A stretch of DNA of 64,000 nt from Cercis canadensis (GCA_003255065.1 QAOA01003034.1:185956-249955); one strand, 5' to 3'; positions 10,017-22,789 are shown, numbered from the stretch's first letter. Numbers and translations are program-made. The notes: a model not told the origin generated them from the sequence alone.

Positions 10017-11888
10017 AACCCCACACCTTGCATGGTACGCAACTGTTCCTCTAGAGAGTATTGTCTCTTCTCCAACTCTCATATTCTCTTTCCCTAAAAG
10101 GATTGCCATTGGGGGTTCTTGAGGGTTAAAATGGAAAGTGTAGTGGGTGATGAGATGTGTGTATGTGTGAACACCACCTTGATTCTCATTTGGATTAAAT
10201 GAAATCCCCATTAAAGGCTCAATCGAGGTAAACAAAGATGGTTGGGGTAAAGTGTATGAGATGTTTGATTGTAGTATAATAAGAGGAAAAACTTGGTTTG
10301 GAGCCAATCTAGGGATATGAGGGAGTATAGTAGTTGAGGGCATTATCAAATGCAAAGGCATTCCCCAAATAGGGTCAGTAGGGAAAGTTGAAGAAATTGT
10401 GAGGTTCAAAGGCAATGCCAAAAGATGAGTCACTTGAGAAATTGGAGAATCTACAACATTACCCAGACCTTCAGGCACTCCCTTCAACTTCAAACTTTCA
10501 TTACATGCTTGTAGCAATTGACTTAGTGGAGTGATGGGTGCCGAACCATACAAAATTACAATACTAATTGCAACTAAATTGTAGTATAGGAAGCAACCAG
10601 TGTCGTCTCCTAAGGATTCACCAGAATAATTAATCTATTAGAACTTAAGCAAGAACAAAATAAGGGATTTGTTGTTGAATGCAGAATAATCAGAATTCAG
10701 AAAGCAGTAAACATGATGTAATCTAATAAGAGAAAACGTAATCAACTTAAGCAGACAACCAAACCTTAATCCGTCCTTGTTCACTAAAGATTATCTAGAT
10801 TTGATTTAATTCTTGGTTAAGTGTTACCTGGAACCCCTAACAGTAACACTTAGAATTCCTATTGATTTACCAATCAGGATTCAATTAATCATGAAATTAA
10901 GAATCTAGGCAACCGCTCTATATCACTAAGTCCAGATTAATTTAATAACCGAATTGTCCAAGTTAACCATATATTAAAGACCTTTAAAGTATGATTATCA
11001 ATCTGATTACTGTTATGAATCTAATCAACCGATTTAAATTCATACAAAATATGCAATCAAAGTACCATTCAATTACATGAAGAAGGGAAAAAACAGTAAT
11101 TCAAATTAAATTAAATCAAACCCGGTTGAAGCACAGGAACTCCGGATTAGTAAGTTTGGCTCCTCTTGAATTGATTACAAAACTTAACCCTCCATGGAAG
11201 ACTTAAACACAAGGCAAAAGTCTAAAACTCGAACTCAGAAACAAGAGGCAGCAACGGCTCAAGGTAATTTCGTATCCCATTTTCCTCAACAACTTGAGAA
11301 TAAATATTAGCTGGCTGACTCCTCTAGGTTTCCTAATAGTTTCTTAATTACAAAATAAACCTAATTTCCAAAATTATCAATGGTAAAAACGTGATCAAGC
11401 CCTAGTATCATGTGTGCTGGCCCAATAAGCAGATGTTGGCCCAAATAAACATGCTCTGGTCCAATAGGCAGGCCTAAGGAAAGGAATCAGTCAATACTGG
11501 GCGGATGCAGAAAATCTGGATTGATTGCACACGAATTTCAATTGTCCAAACGCGAGAATAAGCTTCTGGCCTCTTCATATGAAATGTAGCATTTCTGTCA
11601 GATTTCCAACGAAACTAGAATCACATCAATTAGACATATGTAGCCCAAGATATGGTGAAAAACGTAAGCAGTGTCAGAATTCAATAATTGTGCAATTAAA
11701 ATCTATAAGCACCAACAAGTCCAAATCTACAAAACATGTCTAAAGGCAATAAAAATCACTAGAAACACACACTAAAAGACTAAGTATAAGGGAAACAAAT
11801 AGTGTAAAATAATGTGTTATCATTGAGCTTTCACCTCTGCCATTTCAACCCTTAAGTCCTTATCTTGCTTTGAATTCTTAGGTTCCAT
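10017..11888 (-). pseudogene. Ty3 gag, N-terminal part, split by an LTR insertion
   Basis: The minus-strand ATG at 11888-11886 opens MEPKNSKQDKDLRVEMAEVK, a charged N-terminal helix of Gag, up to an LTR (10532-11822). Beyond the LTR the frame resumes with LSQLLQACNESLKLKGVPEG and a Pro/Leu-rich region (FPTDPIWGMPLHLIMPS) as in Tat/Ogre Gag N-termini, reaching 10017. The open frame on the far side is about 170 residues without a stop. With the piece at 7560-8279 this would make one Gag; the middle (most of the capsid domain) is not visible, probably because of the assembly breaks. Identification of the N-terminus rests on position, composition and the leader and PBS upstream, so it is moderate. 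Confidence 0.6.
10532..11822. mobile_element. Solo LTR inserted in gag
   Basis: Starts TGATGGGTGCCG and ends GTGTTATCA, so both ends carry TGAT/ATCA. It is flanked by TGGAG (10527-10531) and TTGAG (11823-11827), a 5-bp target duplication with one mismatch. Length 1291 bp. It interrupts an otherwise continuous gag frame and contains no coding domain, PBS or PPT, so it fits a solo LTR. The phrase GTGTCGTCTCCTAAGGATT suggests that its own transcription runs on the minus strand, like the Athila-like LTR at 60648. Confidence 0.7.
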
Positions 11889-13030
11889 GATTGCCACTGT
11901 TCTTGACCTGAGTACGATTGACCTCTTATTGAAGTACTTTTGATTGAGCTTATTTTTTCAAAGCAAACTATGTTCAAAAAATGAGAATTGCAAAGAATGA
12001 ATGTGAAAAAAATGAAATTTAGAGAATGGGCAAAAAATGAAAATTGCACGACTTTTGATCTTTTTTTTTTCCAAATGAACACAACAAAATCTTTTGTGCT
12101 TTGACGAGTTAAAAAAATGTACAAAAAATATGACTTTTTCCTTATTGACGAATGAAGAAAGCTAATGACCTTTATTTAAAAAATTATGCACATAGGTTGA
12201 AATGATGTGCAAATGCATATGACTAGTTTTGATATGGCAAATTAAAAAAAGAACAAGGCTTCCAACTTCTTTTTTTATTTGAAAAATGGAAGGGTAAAAA
12301 ATGTAAATGAGAAAATGAAAAATGGATACTTGGTTTATTTTGAAAAGAAGCAAGGCATCATACCTCTTACTTTAATGTAGAAAAATAATTAGAGAAATAA
12401 CAAAAAGAAATATTCCTTCAATGTCTTATGAATGGACCAGCCTTAGGCTTAGGATTGCTAGTGGTCAAGGTCTTCCCTAAAGGAGGGCTTGTACGGTCAA
12501 ATTACATGCATGGTTATTTGGTCTATGCTACATCTTAAAAGTTCAAGATACTATAGATTGCCTCTCATTGGGATGACAGAGACTCTGTCTTGTTGACATG
12601 AATAAATGAAAGGTAGAGCCTTTCTATTTACTCATGTTAAAAAGACAAGTCACAATCCAAGTGGGAGCTTTGCAGAGATTGCAAGGGTACTTAGCCCCTT
12701 TGGGATAATGCACACTCCCTATCTAACCTTAAGTTTAAAAGTGACTCGGGTATAGAGCCAAAGAGAGTGTGTGAGGTATGGGTGTTAGGTTTTGTGTGTG
12801 CAGGGGAAGCAAGCAAACCTCATCCTACATCTACCTGCTGCAAGGAAAAACACATAATATATTACAGTTACTTACAAATGCAAGAAAAAAATAAATTACA
12901 ATATATACATAAAGTAAATAATGAAAGCATTTAAAGAACATAAACTAAATAAACAAAGGGGTAAAGAAAATACAAAAATGCCACATCTATTTTGCACAAC
13001 TAACATTTTAGGCTCGACTCTTGAATTTAC
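11889..13030 (-). other. Leader (5' UTR) of the Ogre-like element
   Basis: Sequence between PBS and gag ATG. It is AT-rich with long A and T runs and a GACAGAGACTCTGTC palindrome near 12577. No ORF is supportable. Ogre elements often carry an extra ORF here; I see none. Confidence 0.5.
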
Positions 13031-13045
13031 CTAGTGGAGTCGCCA
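13031..13045 (-). promoter_or_regulatory. Primer-binding site
   Basis: Minus strand TGGCGACTCCACTAG, three bases from the LTR end (TGTCAC on the plus strand at 13049). This is the type of PBS seen in Ogre/Tat elements. Confidence 0.75.
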
Positions 13046-13193
13046 AATTGTCACAACGTACTTGAATGTTGTTACGACGCAAATGGCGGACTTAGAGAAA
13101 AAAAATTAGTTTTCGAAAGAAAAGTTAGAGTTGTCACCAATTGGATTAAAAATCGGGGAACAATTGAAAAATCTATTTTCACTACAAGAAAAA

Positions 13194-13440
13194 GGTCATT
13201 TTCCAACGGAATAAAATACCGTTGGAATTTTTGAAAAATTCTAACGATAATTCCAACGGAAAGAATTTTCGGAAAATTCTAACAGTAATTCCAACGGAAT
13301 TACATTACCGTTAGAATTTTCCATTGGAATTACCGTTGGAATTGTTTTTTTTATTTTTTAAAATTTTTTTTTTTGATTCCCACGGAAATTCCTCCAGTAA
13401 TTTCTAAAATAATACCGTTGGAATTGTTTTTAGGTCATTT
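13194..13440. repeat. CACTA left subterminal repeat array
   Basis: At least six copies of TTCCAACGG or its complement CCGTTGGAA (some degenerate) within 250 bp of the terminus, in alternating orientation. Such arrays are the transposase-binding subterminal repeats of CACTA elements. Confidence 0.8.
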
Positions 13441-13516
13441 TCGGCTCCCCCTTCCCCCTTTCGCATTTCCCTTTTTCTTGTCTTTCCTTCCCTAGCTTCA
13501 CATTCTCCATAACACT

Positions 13517-14400
13517 AACAGTCTGGAGGAGCTTGTGTTCATCGACAACCCATCTTTGGTTGGGTCTTTGAGTGGTATAATCCGATATTTATGGTGAAGT
13601 TCCACGAAAGATTGGAAACTTGGTTAATTTGGAAGAGATTACACTATCCAGAAATCAGCTTGCTGGTGAGCTTCCGGGAACTTTAGCAATGTTGAAGAAA
13701 CTGGNACTAACAGTCTAGAGGAGCTTGTGTTCATCGACAACCCATCTTTGGTTGGGTCTTTGAGTGGTATAATCCGATATTTATGGTGAAGTTCCACGAA
13801 AGATTGGAAACTTGGTTAATTTGGAAGAGATTACACTATCCAGAAATCAGCTTGCTGGTGAGCTTCCGGGAACTTTAGCAATGTTGAAGAAACTGGAGGT
13901 TCTTGATCTTAGTCAGAATCAATTTGAAGGTTGCGTCCCTGAATTAATGGGTATTCTCACTCAGCTTCTCAAGTTAGATTTGAGCTCCAATAGATTTGGT
14001 TGTAAAATCCCAAAAACTTTCAGACGCTTGCAGAGCTTGGAGTTTTTGGACTTCAGCTTCAACCATTTTGGAGTTCCTCTGTTCTTAGGAGAGATACCCC
14101 GGATGACAGAAGTGTACTTGAGTGGGAATTTACTAGGTGGGAAAATTCCAGAAATATGGAAAAATCTTGGGGGGGGGGTGTTGTAAGAATAGGATTTTCA
14201 AACATGGGTTTGATTGGGAATATCCCTTCTTCAATGGGGATTTATTTGAGAAATTTGTCTTATCTGGGGCTTGATAATAACAAGCTTGAAGGTTCTCTGC
14301 CTCAGGAATTTGGGCTGTTGTAGTTTACTGATGAGATCAATTTGGAGAACAACAATTTGAGTGGCAGAGTCTCGTTTTCAACCAAAGTGAAGTCCTTATC
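13517..14400 (+). pseudogene. LRR protein fragment (PII-2 / RLP29-like) captured by CACTA
   Basis: Reads as plant extracellular leucine-rich repeats of the LxxLxLSxNxLxGxIP type: NSLEELVFIDNPSLVG, MVNLEEITLSRNQL, LDLSQNQFEGCVPELMG, LDLSSNRFGCKIP, VYLSGNLLGGKIPEIW, then in another frame LSYLGLDNNKLEGSLPQEF and INLENNNLSGRVSFSTKV. About 8 repeats remain. The wording of the repeats matches the PIIN2/RLP29 group of plant LRR proteins as I know it. It is broken by a stop after the poly-G run at 14169-14178, a stop at about 14321, and the N at 13705 with its duplication. No signal peptide or C-terminal membrane segment is present. It is an internal gene fragment, not a gene. Confidence 0.75.
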
Positions 14401-17096
14401 TTTTCCTCTATATTTAAGTCATTCTCTGTATTCTTTTTTCTCCTTAAAATTCTTTTATTTGTGTGTTTGTTATTTGGCTACTATGTGTATGTTATTGTAT
14501 CTGTATGAGACTTTCCGAGGCCATTTCCAACTCCAGTCATGATGTCCTCACGTTCCCTGCTGCAATTCCTTAATTATACATTTAAATAATTACCCCAGGG
14601 TTGAACTCCTGCATAAACCATATCCATCAAAATTTCCATAGTCTTCTGCTAACATGACTGTCATAATAGAAATAGCTATGCTACCTTTTAATTACAAAGG
14701 AATACATTGATCTGATGGAGCATGGCGCATTCAACTAGAAAATTTGGCCTATGGATAGTGAATTTGTGTGATATATGATCCTGAATGCTAAATAAGTTGG
14801 ATTAACTACATGTTTTAAGAGATTGTTGGGCAGTGACATGGGGCTGTTGTTTATTTGTATCTATTTGTTTCATTATAGAGGGTTCTATGTTTATTTATAA
14901 TTAGCTATCAACATGTTTTATAACCTATGTATAGTGTTAAAATAAAAGAAGATTGGATTTAATTTGACAAGCAATGTTTTTTGCCAACATTGTGTATATG
15001 AATAGCTCAAAATTGTTTGCTTAGTTCGAGTACTTTGTTTAAGCCTTACCTGCTTAACTTGCATGAGCTATAATGTAGACCTAGTCTCTGAAACCTTTTG
15101 ACAGAGTTTTTAATAATTTTTTAATATAATTGTCATGCTTAAAGATTGCATCGCTCTGACTCTGAATGTGGCACATATGCTGTCTATTTATCTGGAACTG
15201 TACTATAGTTACTTGGAGATGGCAATATTGCCTTGCTGTCATTTTCTTCTTGACCAACCTGTAGACAATCTCCAATGCTTGGTAATGATGATTAGGGGAT
15301 TAGCAGATCTAGTGGCATCCGCCTATTGGATGGGGTAATTTAGAAAGTTAATTATTTGATGCTCAATCAATTTCTGATTCTGAGAGAATGGAATTATGTT
15401 ATGGAATTATACCTGATTGAATTGCTAATTCTTTTATTTGGGAGCTTAACATAACTCTTTTACCATTGGATCTTTCCATGTGACTGTTTATAGTTCAATA
15501 ACAGTAAAACTCATGTTACCTATGTTTATTCAAGTAATGAAGGTTATCTTTCTTCAGGCATCAGTGTATTATTCTGGTTAAATTTAATGTAGTAAACTTC
15601 GGCCAGCATGGACTTGCTGTATAGAACCATATGAATCTTATATTCTGCTGCTTCATATTTATATCCTGTTTCATGTCAGTTAAACACTTTGTTGATTGAT
15701 GTTTCTTTTAGCAGATTAAGTAGCATATAAACTTTTCTTGTGGCTGTCTTTTGAGGTCAGCTGAATCATAGAGGTTATAAAAGTTAAGAATAAAAAATTA
15801 AAAAAAGAGGTGTGGAGCTGGCGTGGTTTCCTCTTTCAGAAAGAAGTATTGGACATCTACATCATTCCATGGATATTCCAGCTAAGCAGACCTTTCCCAC
15901 TTGCCATGCATATCTCTAATCCATGTTAACTAAATCTTCTTTTGTCATCTTGAAATTGACACATTTGGCAGATATACATCTTTGAAGCAGTCAAATAATT
16001 AAAAAAACTTGTTGTATATATTACTCTCCTTGCTTGGCTTTGACATTTAAAAAGTATTGCTCCTGAACATGGTATATCTGTGCATCATGTCAATGATTAT
16101 GTATTTGGTTGATTTCACCTGAATGACAATTTTATGTGAAGTTCTATCCCTTGAGGCCTTATTTGAACAATAATAGTAATATATTCCTCCATAAGTTCAC
16201 ATTTCAAGGGCAATTATTGTAGAAGGAGCTCTTCTAGTCATATTACATTATAAATTTTGTTTTTGATAGAATATAAATGCTAGATATATTGTCTTTGTTA
16301 TGAGATAATGTATCAATACATGTATTATGTCTTAGATTCATTTTCAATTTTCTTTCCTCACTTTTTCTCTTGAAGACATTTTTATTGGTAGTCAACTGGA
16401 CCATTACTTCTTTTTTCTAAAAATAGATCTATAATAAAGTTAATAAACTCCTAATATCTCTATAATTAAATGTTGACAGTTGTATGGTTTAATTACTTAG
16501 TAGAAATCAATACTCTTTACATTGGCTCAACATTATCTCAGCTTGATGAACCTGGGGATGGACTTCTATCTTACTGTGTAACCTTGAAATTTGCTCAACA
16601 TTGGTTCATTTTGGCTTCAATTTTTTCATGGATACTTCTCAGTTCTTGTGAGTCTGTCCTTTCATAGGTTGAACACCAAATCTCTCATGAATAGGGCACA
16701 CTGGTAGCTTATTAGAAATTATTGTTATTATGGAAGTGTTATGTCTTGCTTGTGTGCTAAATCTGTATCCTTAAGTTTCCTGAATGTAACTTTAGCTGAA
16801 TGAACAGATTGAAGTTCCTCCCCCGCCCCCCTCTCCTTCCAAAAAACTGCTCTGTTTACCGTGCTCTGTGCCTGTTGTGGGGTTCAGAATCATACAACAT
16901 TTTTTAGAAGTACTGAAGCAAGATATGCATGCATAAGTTCCTGCAGCTCTTTGCTTGGAAGAATTAGATTTTCAGCATATTATTTGAATTTTTTTTATTT
17001 TAATATGTAATGTATTTTGTTTTTATTCTTTCAATTCTTTCAATCCTTTTGTCTTCCATCATGGGCAAAGTTTGAGGATCATTATTCATGTTTCAG
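14401..17096 (+). other. CACTA interior, apparently captured intron or intergenic DNA
   Basis: T-rich, intron-like sequence with no ORF resembling a protein I know. It ends in a splice acceptor-like ATTCATGTTTCAG at 17084-17096, directly before the RING-ligase exon. I infer that at least its right part is intron of that gene. Confidence 0.5.
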
Positions 17097-17486
17097 ATGA
17101 AGAAAATAAATTGGCCTATTACTCACCTCAGTTCGATGCTGATGCATGTGGATCACAAGCTAAATTTCTTTATCCAGGAAGTTCATCTTCCTGCTTTATC
17201 ATAACTTTGGAGTCCAACTCATGTCCAACTTCTTTATTTACTAGCAGCATGGGATCTTCTGCACATAAGGAGCAATCAGCGTCTGCTTCACATAAACATG
17301 ATGAAGACACTATCTATTCTGAACATACTTCTGATGGAACAACTGTAGCAATTCGGACTGAGGCCTTCTGTTGAAGGAAAAAAATTTCCTCAGAGTGAGC
17401 AACATGGCCAACAGAATATTTCAGTTGCAGATTTGATGTGCACAGCATGCAAGAAATTGCTCTTTAATCCTGTTGTTCTTAACTGT
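17097..17486 (+). pseudogene. E3 ubiquitin ligase PRT1-like exon fragment captured by CACTA
   Basis: The exon begins after the TTTCAG acceptor and reads DEENKLAYYSPQFDADACGS, a Ser-rich stretch, DGTTVAIRTEA, then, after a one-base frameshift near 17366, EGKKFPQSEQHGQQNISVAD and MCTACKKLLFNPVVLNC. The last is the first half of a RING finger (CxxC...P-VVLNC) of the kind found in PRT1, the plant N-degron E3 ligase. The fragment stops dead after the third zinc ligand, at the junction with AT-rich CACTA sequence. A further TGA at 17372 lies in the first frame. It cannot make a functional RING. The PRT1 assignment is from memory of the family and is moderate; RING-type identity is firmer. Confidence 0.6.
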
Positions 17487-18232
17487 ATTACAATCTTCTA
17501 CAAAATTTATGTTTTATTTTTATTTAGTTGAGAAAAAGGTATGCTCTTGTTATATAGTATATATTTTGAATAATTAGAAATAAATTTGGTGCAATTATTT
17601 GAAATTTAAACTTTTGTACTCAATACATTATTAACTTATAAGATTTATTTAATGAATTTGATATTTGTGTTATATAAATTATTTAATAAAAAAAAATTTG
17701 TAAATAGTATGTTCTGATTTTTAATAAATACTATTTAGGAATTTTAAAAAAAAACTAAAGAAAATTCTAACAAAAATTCATTTTGTTGGAATTTCAAAAA
17801 CTAAAATTAAAAAAATATTTTTAAATTTTTTAAAAAAGTAAAAAAAATATTTTTTAAATATATTATAAATTTCAATGAAAAATTTCGTTAGAATTACCAT
17901 GGGAATTTTATTTTAAAATTAAAAAATAAATAAATTAAAAATAAGTTTCCAACGGAAAAATATTGTTAGAATTTTTTTTTTTAATTTCCAACGGTATTTT
18001 TCCGTTGGAAATTAAAAATTATTCCAACGGTAAAATATACCGTTAGAATGTGCCGTGAGAATTTTTTCCTAAATTTTAATTCCAACGGTATAATTCCGTT
18101 GGAATTACCGTTGGAATTAAGATTCTATTGGAATTTGCAATTCCAATGACTTTTATTCTAACGACACGAATTCCGTTGGAATTACCGTTGAAATTCAAAA
18201 TTCCAACGAAAAAATTCCGTTGGAATACAGTT
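17487..18232. repeat. CACTA right subterminal region
   Basis: An AT-rich stretch, then a dense set of TTCCAACGG / CCGTTGGAA motifs in both orientations from about 17945 to 18230. It mirrors the left array. Confidence 0.8.
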
Positions 18233-18407
18233 TTTTTCTTGTAGTGTTTATTTCCAAAAGCTTAGTCAACGAACCAGAAAGGTTCGAGAGTTTAATTTAG
18301 TGTAGCGAAGGTGTTTGACACCTTAAAACAGCCATATAAAAAATGGTTACTTGAAATTAATTGTGCAAATTAAGTCATGACCAAATTTTATTTATTTTAT
18401 CCTAAAT

Positions 18408-21400
18408 GAAAATAAAAGAAAAATAGGTAATTATTTAAATCTAAACTTGATTCATCATTCTCAAATGCCTACGTACCCTAATTAGGGACCAAAGTCCGTA
18501 TAGTTCGTAAGACGGTTCAAAAGCTTAAAAGAAAATTTAATTTTGAAAACCAAATTTAAAACAAATGTTCACTTCATTTTTTTCATTTTTATTTTTTCCT
18601 TGCTTGAATTGTGAAAATTAACTAAATAAATAAGCATACAACCAATATAAATTTTGAATAATTGTAAATATGTTATGCATGAATTTAATCGTGTCCTAAA
18701 TACTTTCACTTTGTTCTCACGCTTCTTGGTTCCCAAAGTAGCGCATATTCTTACCTCGGGCGGATAGGAGAGCCACCCCTATGGGGATAAGTCACCCCTA
18801 TCCCTTCCTTGATAAGTAAGGGGCTTATGGATACTAAGCAAACAATCACATTCCTAAATGCTATGTAAATGTATGATTTTAAGTATTACAACACTTATTC
18901 TTATCCAATAGAAGAGGGCTATATAATTGAAAAATGTAATCAAAATAAACAAAATTTTTTTGAGCCTCTGAATCGCCTTAGGGTTTTGCTAATGACCGAA
19001 GGATTGCGACTCTCTCTCACATAGAACACACATTAGATGACTCAAAATAAGAAGTTAAAGATCATATAAGCATAAGCAATTGAGCAGCCACAACACATCA
19101 CAATAAATTACAAGATAAGACAATGAATATGTCAACTTATAGTGAAAATGTATACAATACTAAAGCACATGTGGCAGCTATTAAGAGTCAAAATAAAATC
19201 ATAAAAATGACATGCAAAGTAATACAACGACATCTAGTTAAATACGATAATCAACATACATTCCTAATTAGCATGCAAATGGTTCTAAAAAGAAAGAAAT
19301 GATAGCAAGCAAACACCAAGCAAAATAAAGAAAAATAGGTGATTATTAAATCTGGACTTGATTCATCAATCTCGAATGCCTATGCACCCTAATTAGGGAT
19401 CAAAGTCCGCGTAATTCGCAAGACGCTTCAAAAGCTTAAAGGAAAATTTCATTTTCGAAAACCAAATTTAAAATAAATGTTCATTTCATTTTTTTTTCAT
19501 GCCTTAATTGTAAAAATAAACTAAATAAATAAACATGCAATCAATCTAAATTGCGAATAATTGTAAATATGCTATCATGAATCTAATCACATCTGAAATA
19601 CTTTCACTTTGTTCTCACACTTCTTGGTTCACAAAGTGGCGCATATCTTTACCTCGGGTGGATAGGAGATCCACCCCTATTGGGATAAGTCACCCATATC
19701 CCTTCCTTGATAAGTAAGGGGCCTATGGATACTAAGCAAACAATCACATTCCTAAATGCTATGCAAATGTATGATTTTAAGTATTACAACACTTAGGAGA
19801 TGGGTACATAATTGAAAAATGTAATCAAAATAAACAAAAGTTCTCTGAGCCTCTGAATCGCCTTAGGGTTTTGCTAATTGTTGAAGGATTGTGACTCCCT
19901 CTTACATGAAACACACGTTAGATGACTCAAAATAAGAAATTAAAAGTCACATATGCATAAGCAATTGAGCAGCCACAACACATCATAATAAAGGACAAGA
20001 TAAAACAATGAACATGTCAACTTATAGTGAAAATGTATATAATACTAAAGCACATGTGGTAGCCATTAAGAGTCAAAATAAAATCATAAAAATGGCATGC
20101 AAAGTAATGTAACGACATTTATTTAAATAAGGTAATCAAAATACACCCCTAATTAGCATGCAAATAGTTCTAGAAAGGAAGAAATGATAGCAAGCAAACA
20201 CAAGGAAAAATAAAGAAAAATAGGTGATTATTTAAATCTGAACTTAATTCGTCACCCTCGAATGCCTATATACCCTAATTAAGGATCAAAGTCCATGTAG
20301 TTTGTAAGACGCTTCAAAAGATTAAAGGAAAATTTCATTTTCAAAAACCAAATTTAAAACAAATGTTCATTCCATTTTTTTCTTTTTTATTTTTTCTTTG
20401 CTTTAATAGTAAAAATAAACTAAATAAATAAGCATGCAACCAATATAAATTACGAATAATTGTAAATATGTTATGCATGAATCTAATCGCATCCTAAATA
20501 CTTTCACTTTATTCTCACGCTTCTCGGTTCCCAAAGTGACGCATATCTTTACCTCGGGCGGATATGAGAGCCCACCGGTATGGGGGTCAGTCACCTTTAT
20601 CCCTTCCTTGATAAGTAAGGGGCCTATGGATACTAAACAAACAATCACATTCCTAAATGTTATGCAAATGTATGATTTTAAGTATTATAACATTTATCCT
20701 TTTCCAATAGGAGAGGGGTACATAATTGAAAAATGTAATCAAAACAAACAAAAGTTCTCCGAGCCTCTGAATAGCTTTAGGGTTTTGCTAATGGCAGAAG
20801 GATTGTGATTGCTTCTCACATGGAACACACATTAGATGACTCAAAATAAGAAATTAAAGGTCACATATGCATAAGCAATTGAGCAGCCACAACACATCAG
20901 AATAAATGACAAGATAAAATAATGAACATGTTAACTTATAGTGAAATGGTATACAATACTAAAGCACATGTGGCAGCCATTAAGAGTCAAAATAAAATCA
21001 TAAAAATGACATGCAAAGTAATGCAACGACATTTAGTTAAATAGGGTAATCAACATACACTCCTAATTAGCATGCAAATGGTTCTAAAAAGGAAGAAAGG
21101 ATATGAAGCAAACAGAAGGCAAAATAAAGAAAAATAGGTGATTATTTAAATCTGGACTTGATTCATCACCCTCGAATGCTTATGTACCATAATTAGGAAT
21201 CAAAGTCCGCGTAGTTCATAAGACGCTTTAAAAGCTTAAAGAAAAATTTCATTTTCAAAAACCAAATTTAAAACAAATGTTCATTTTTTTTTTTTTTTTG
21301 CTTAATAAACTAAATAAATAAACATGCAACCAATATAAATTGTGAATAATTGTAAATATACTATGCATGAATCTAATCACGTCCTAAATACTTTCACTTT

Positions 21401-22025
21401 GTTCTTACGCTTTTCGGTTCTCAAAGTAGCGCTTATCCTTACCTTGGGTGGATAAGAGAGCCACCCTTATGGGGGTAAGTCACCCTTATCCCTTCCTTGA
21501 TAAGTAAGGGGCCTATGGATACTAAGCAAACAATCACATTCCTAAATGGTATGCAAATGTATGATTTTAAGTATTACAATATTTGTCCTTGTCTAATAGG
21601 AGAGGGGTACATAATTGAAAAATATAATCAAAATAAATAAAAGTTCTACAAGCCTCTGAATCGTCTTAGGGTTTTGCTAATGACTGAAGGATTGTGACTC
21701 CCTTTCACATGAAACACACATAAGATAGCTCAAAATAAGAAATTAAAGGTCACATATGCATAAGTAATTGAGCAGTCACAACAAATCACAATAAATGACA
21801 AGATAAAACAATGAACATGTCAACTTATAGTGAAAATGTATATAATACTAAAGCACATGTGGCAGCCATTAAGAGTCAAAATAAAATCATAAAAATGGTA
21901 TGCAAAGTAATGCAACGAGATTTATTTAAATAGGGTAATCAACATACACTCCTAATTAGCATGCAAATAGTTCTAGAAAGGAAGAAAGGATAGCAAGCAA
22001 ACACAAGGCAAAATAAAGAAAAATA
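18408..22025. repeat. Tandem array of ~0.9-kb units in the Ogre-like LTR
   Basis: Four head-to-tail units of about 885-915 bp. Each contains, in order: TGATTCATC...CGAATGCCTA; the phrase ACCTCGGGYGGATA with a GC-richer hairpin-prone segment (ggggataagtcaccc...ccttgataagtaagggg); CTAAATGCTATGCAAATGTA; and GCACATGTGGCAGC. Successive starts are near 18408, 19325, 20209 and 21122. Units differ by scattered substitutions and small indels. No ORF is shared in frame between units, so they are non-coding. Confidence 0.85.
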
Positions 22026-22788
22026 GAACAACAAAAATAGAAAATAAAACATAAAACAGGGGAAACTTGTAAAGAAATCTGGGAATGCATACCAATGCAA
22101 TTTGACCCTAAAATTTTATATGACATAGAAAAGTATCTTGTGATTCTAAAGAATAAAAAATCATACAAAATTGAGCTCTCTAACTCAAGTTATGGCCAAA
22201 AATAGAACACTGCTAGAATCAACTAATAATTTCACAGTACAGTTAAAACAACCACTTTGAAATTCGAATTGGGAGCCAATGCCATATGAAAAAAATATGA
22301 AATTTATATACTTGAAAGATACGCATCATAGGGTTCTAATAAGATAAGAACCATGTCATTTGGGGCCATAAAATTAAAGTTATGATTAAAATACCGACCA
22401 TTGCCAGTGTGGGACTAACGGGTCCGAGAATGACCATTTAGAAACCAAATTTGATAACTACTATACCAATTGACTAATTTGATTTTAAATATGACAAAGG
22501 TCAAAAGATTAAGACCAAAACATAAATTTTTCAAGAAAAGTCAAGCATCATTTTGATTTTTAATCAAGAAACCTAAAACACATTCAAGAAAACAAAGACA
22601 AAACAAACAAAATACTCAAAAAGAAATCCATAAGAAGCATGCTCACTCCAACAAGACATGACAAATGGTACCAAAACAATAATAGGGCAGCAAACATGTA
22701 AAACCTACAATACCATCAACCAAGACCATGCTAGAAAAAAACTAACCCTAAATAAAAATCATGTCATATGGTAAAAATAAGCAAAACA
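22026..22788. other. LTR sequence downstream of the tandem array
   Basis: A-rich, without ORFs. It is duplicated to the right of the N as part of 22790-25486. Confidence 0.5.
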
Positions 22789-22789
22789 N

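Larger units (their letters stand above)
13180..18246. mobile_element. CACTA element carrying host gene fragments (Pack-CACTA type)
   Basis: Terminal inverted repeats CACTACAAGAAAAA (13180-13193) and TTTTTCTTGTAGTG (18233-18246). The target duplication is TTT on both sides (13177-13179, 18247-18249). Subterminal arrays of TTCCAACGG / CCGTTGGAA in both orientations lie at 13198-13440 and 17940-18232, as expected for CACTA binding sites. No TNPD/TNPA-like ORF is present, so it is non-autonomous. Inside are an LRR-protein fragment (13517-14400) and a RING-ligase fragment (17097-17486) with intron sequence retained, i.e. captured as genomic DNA. One contig duplication (13514-13704 equals 13706-13896) inflates its length by about 190 bp. 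Confidence 0.9.
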
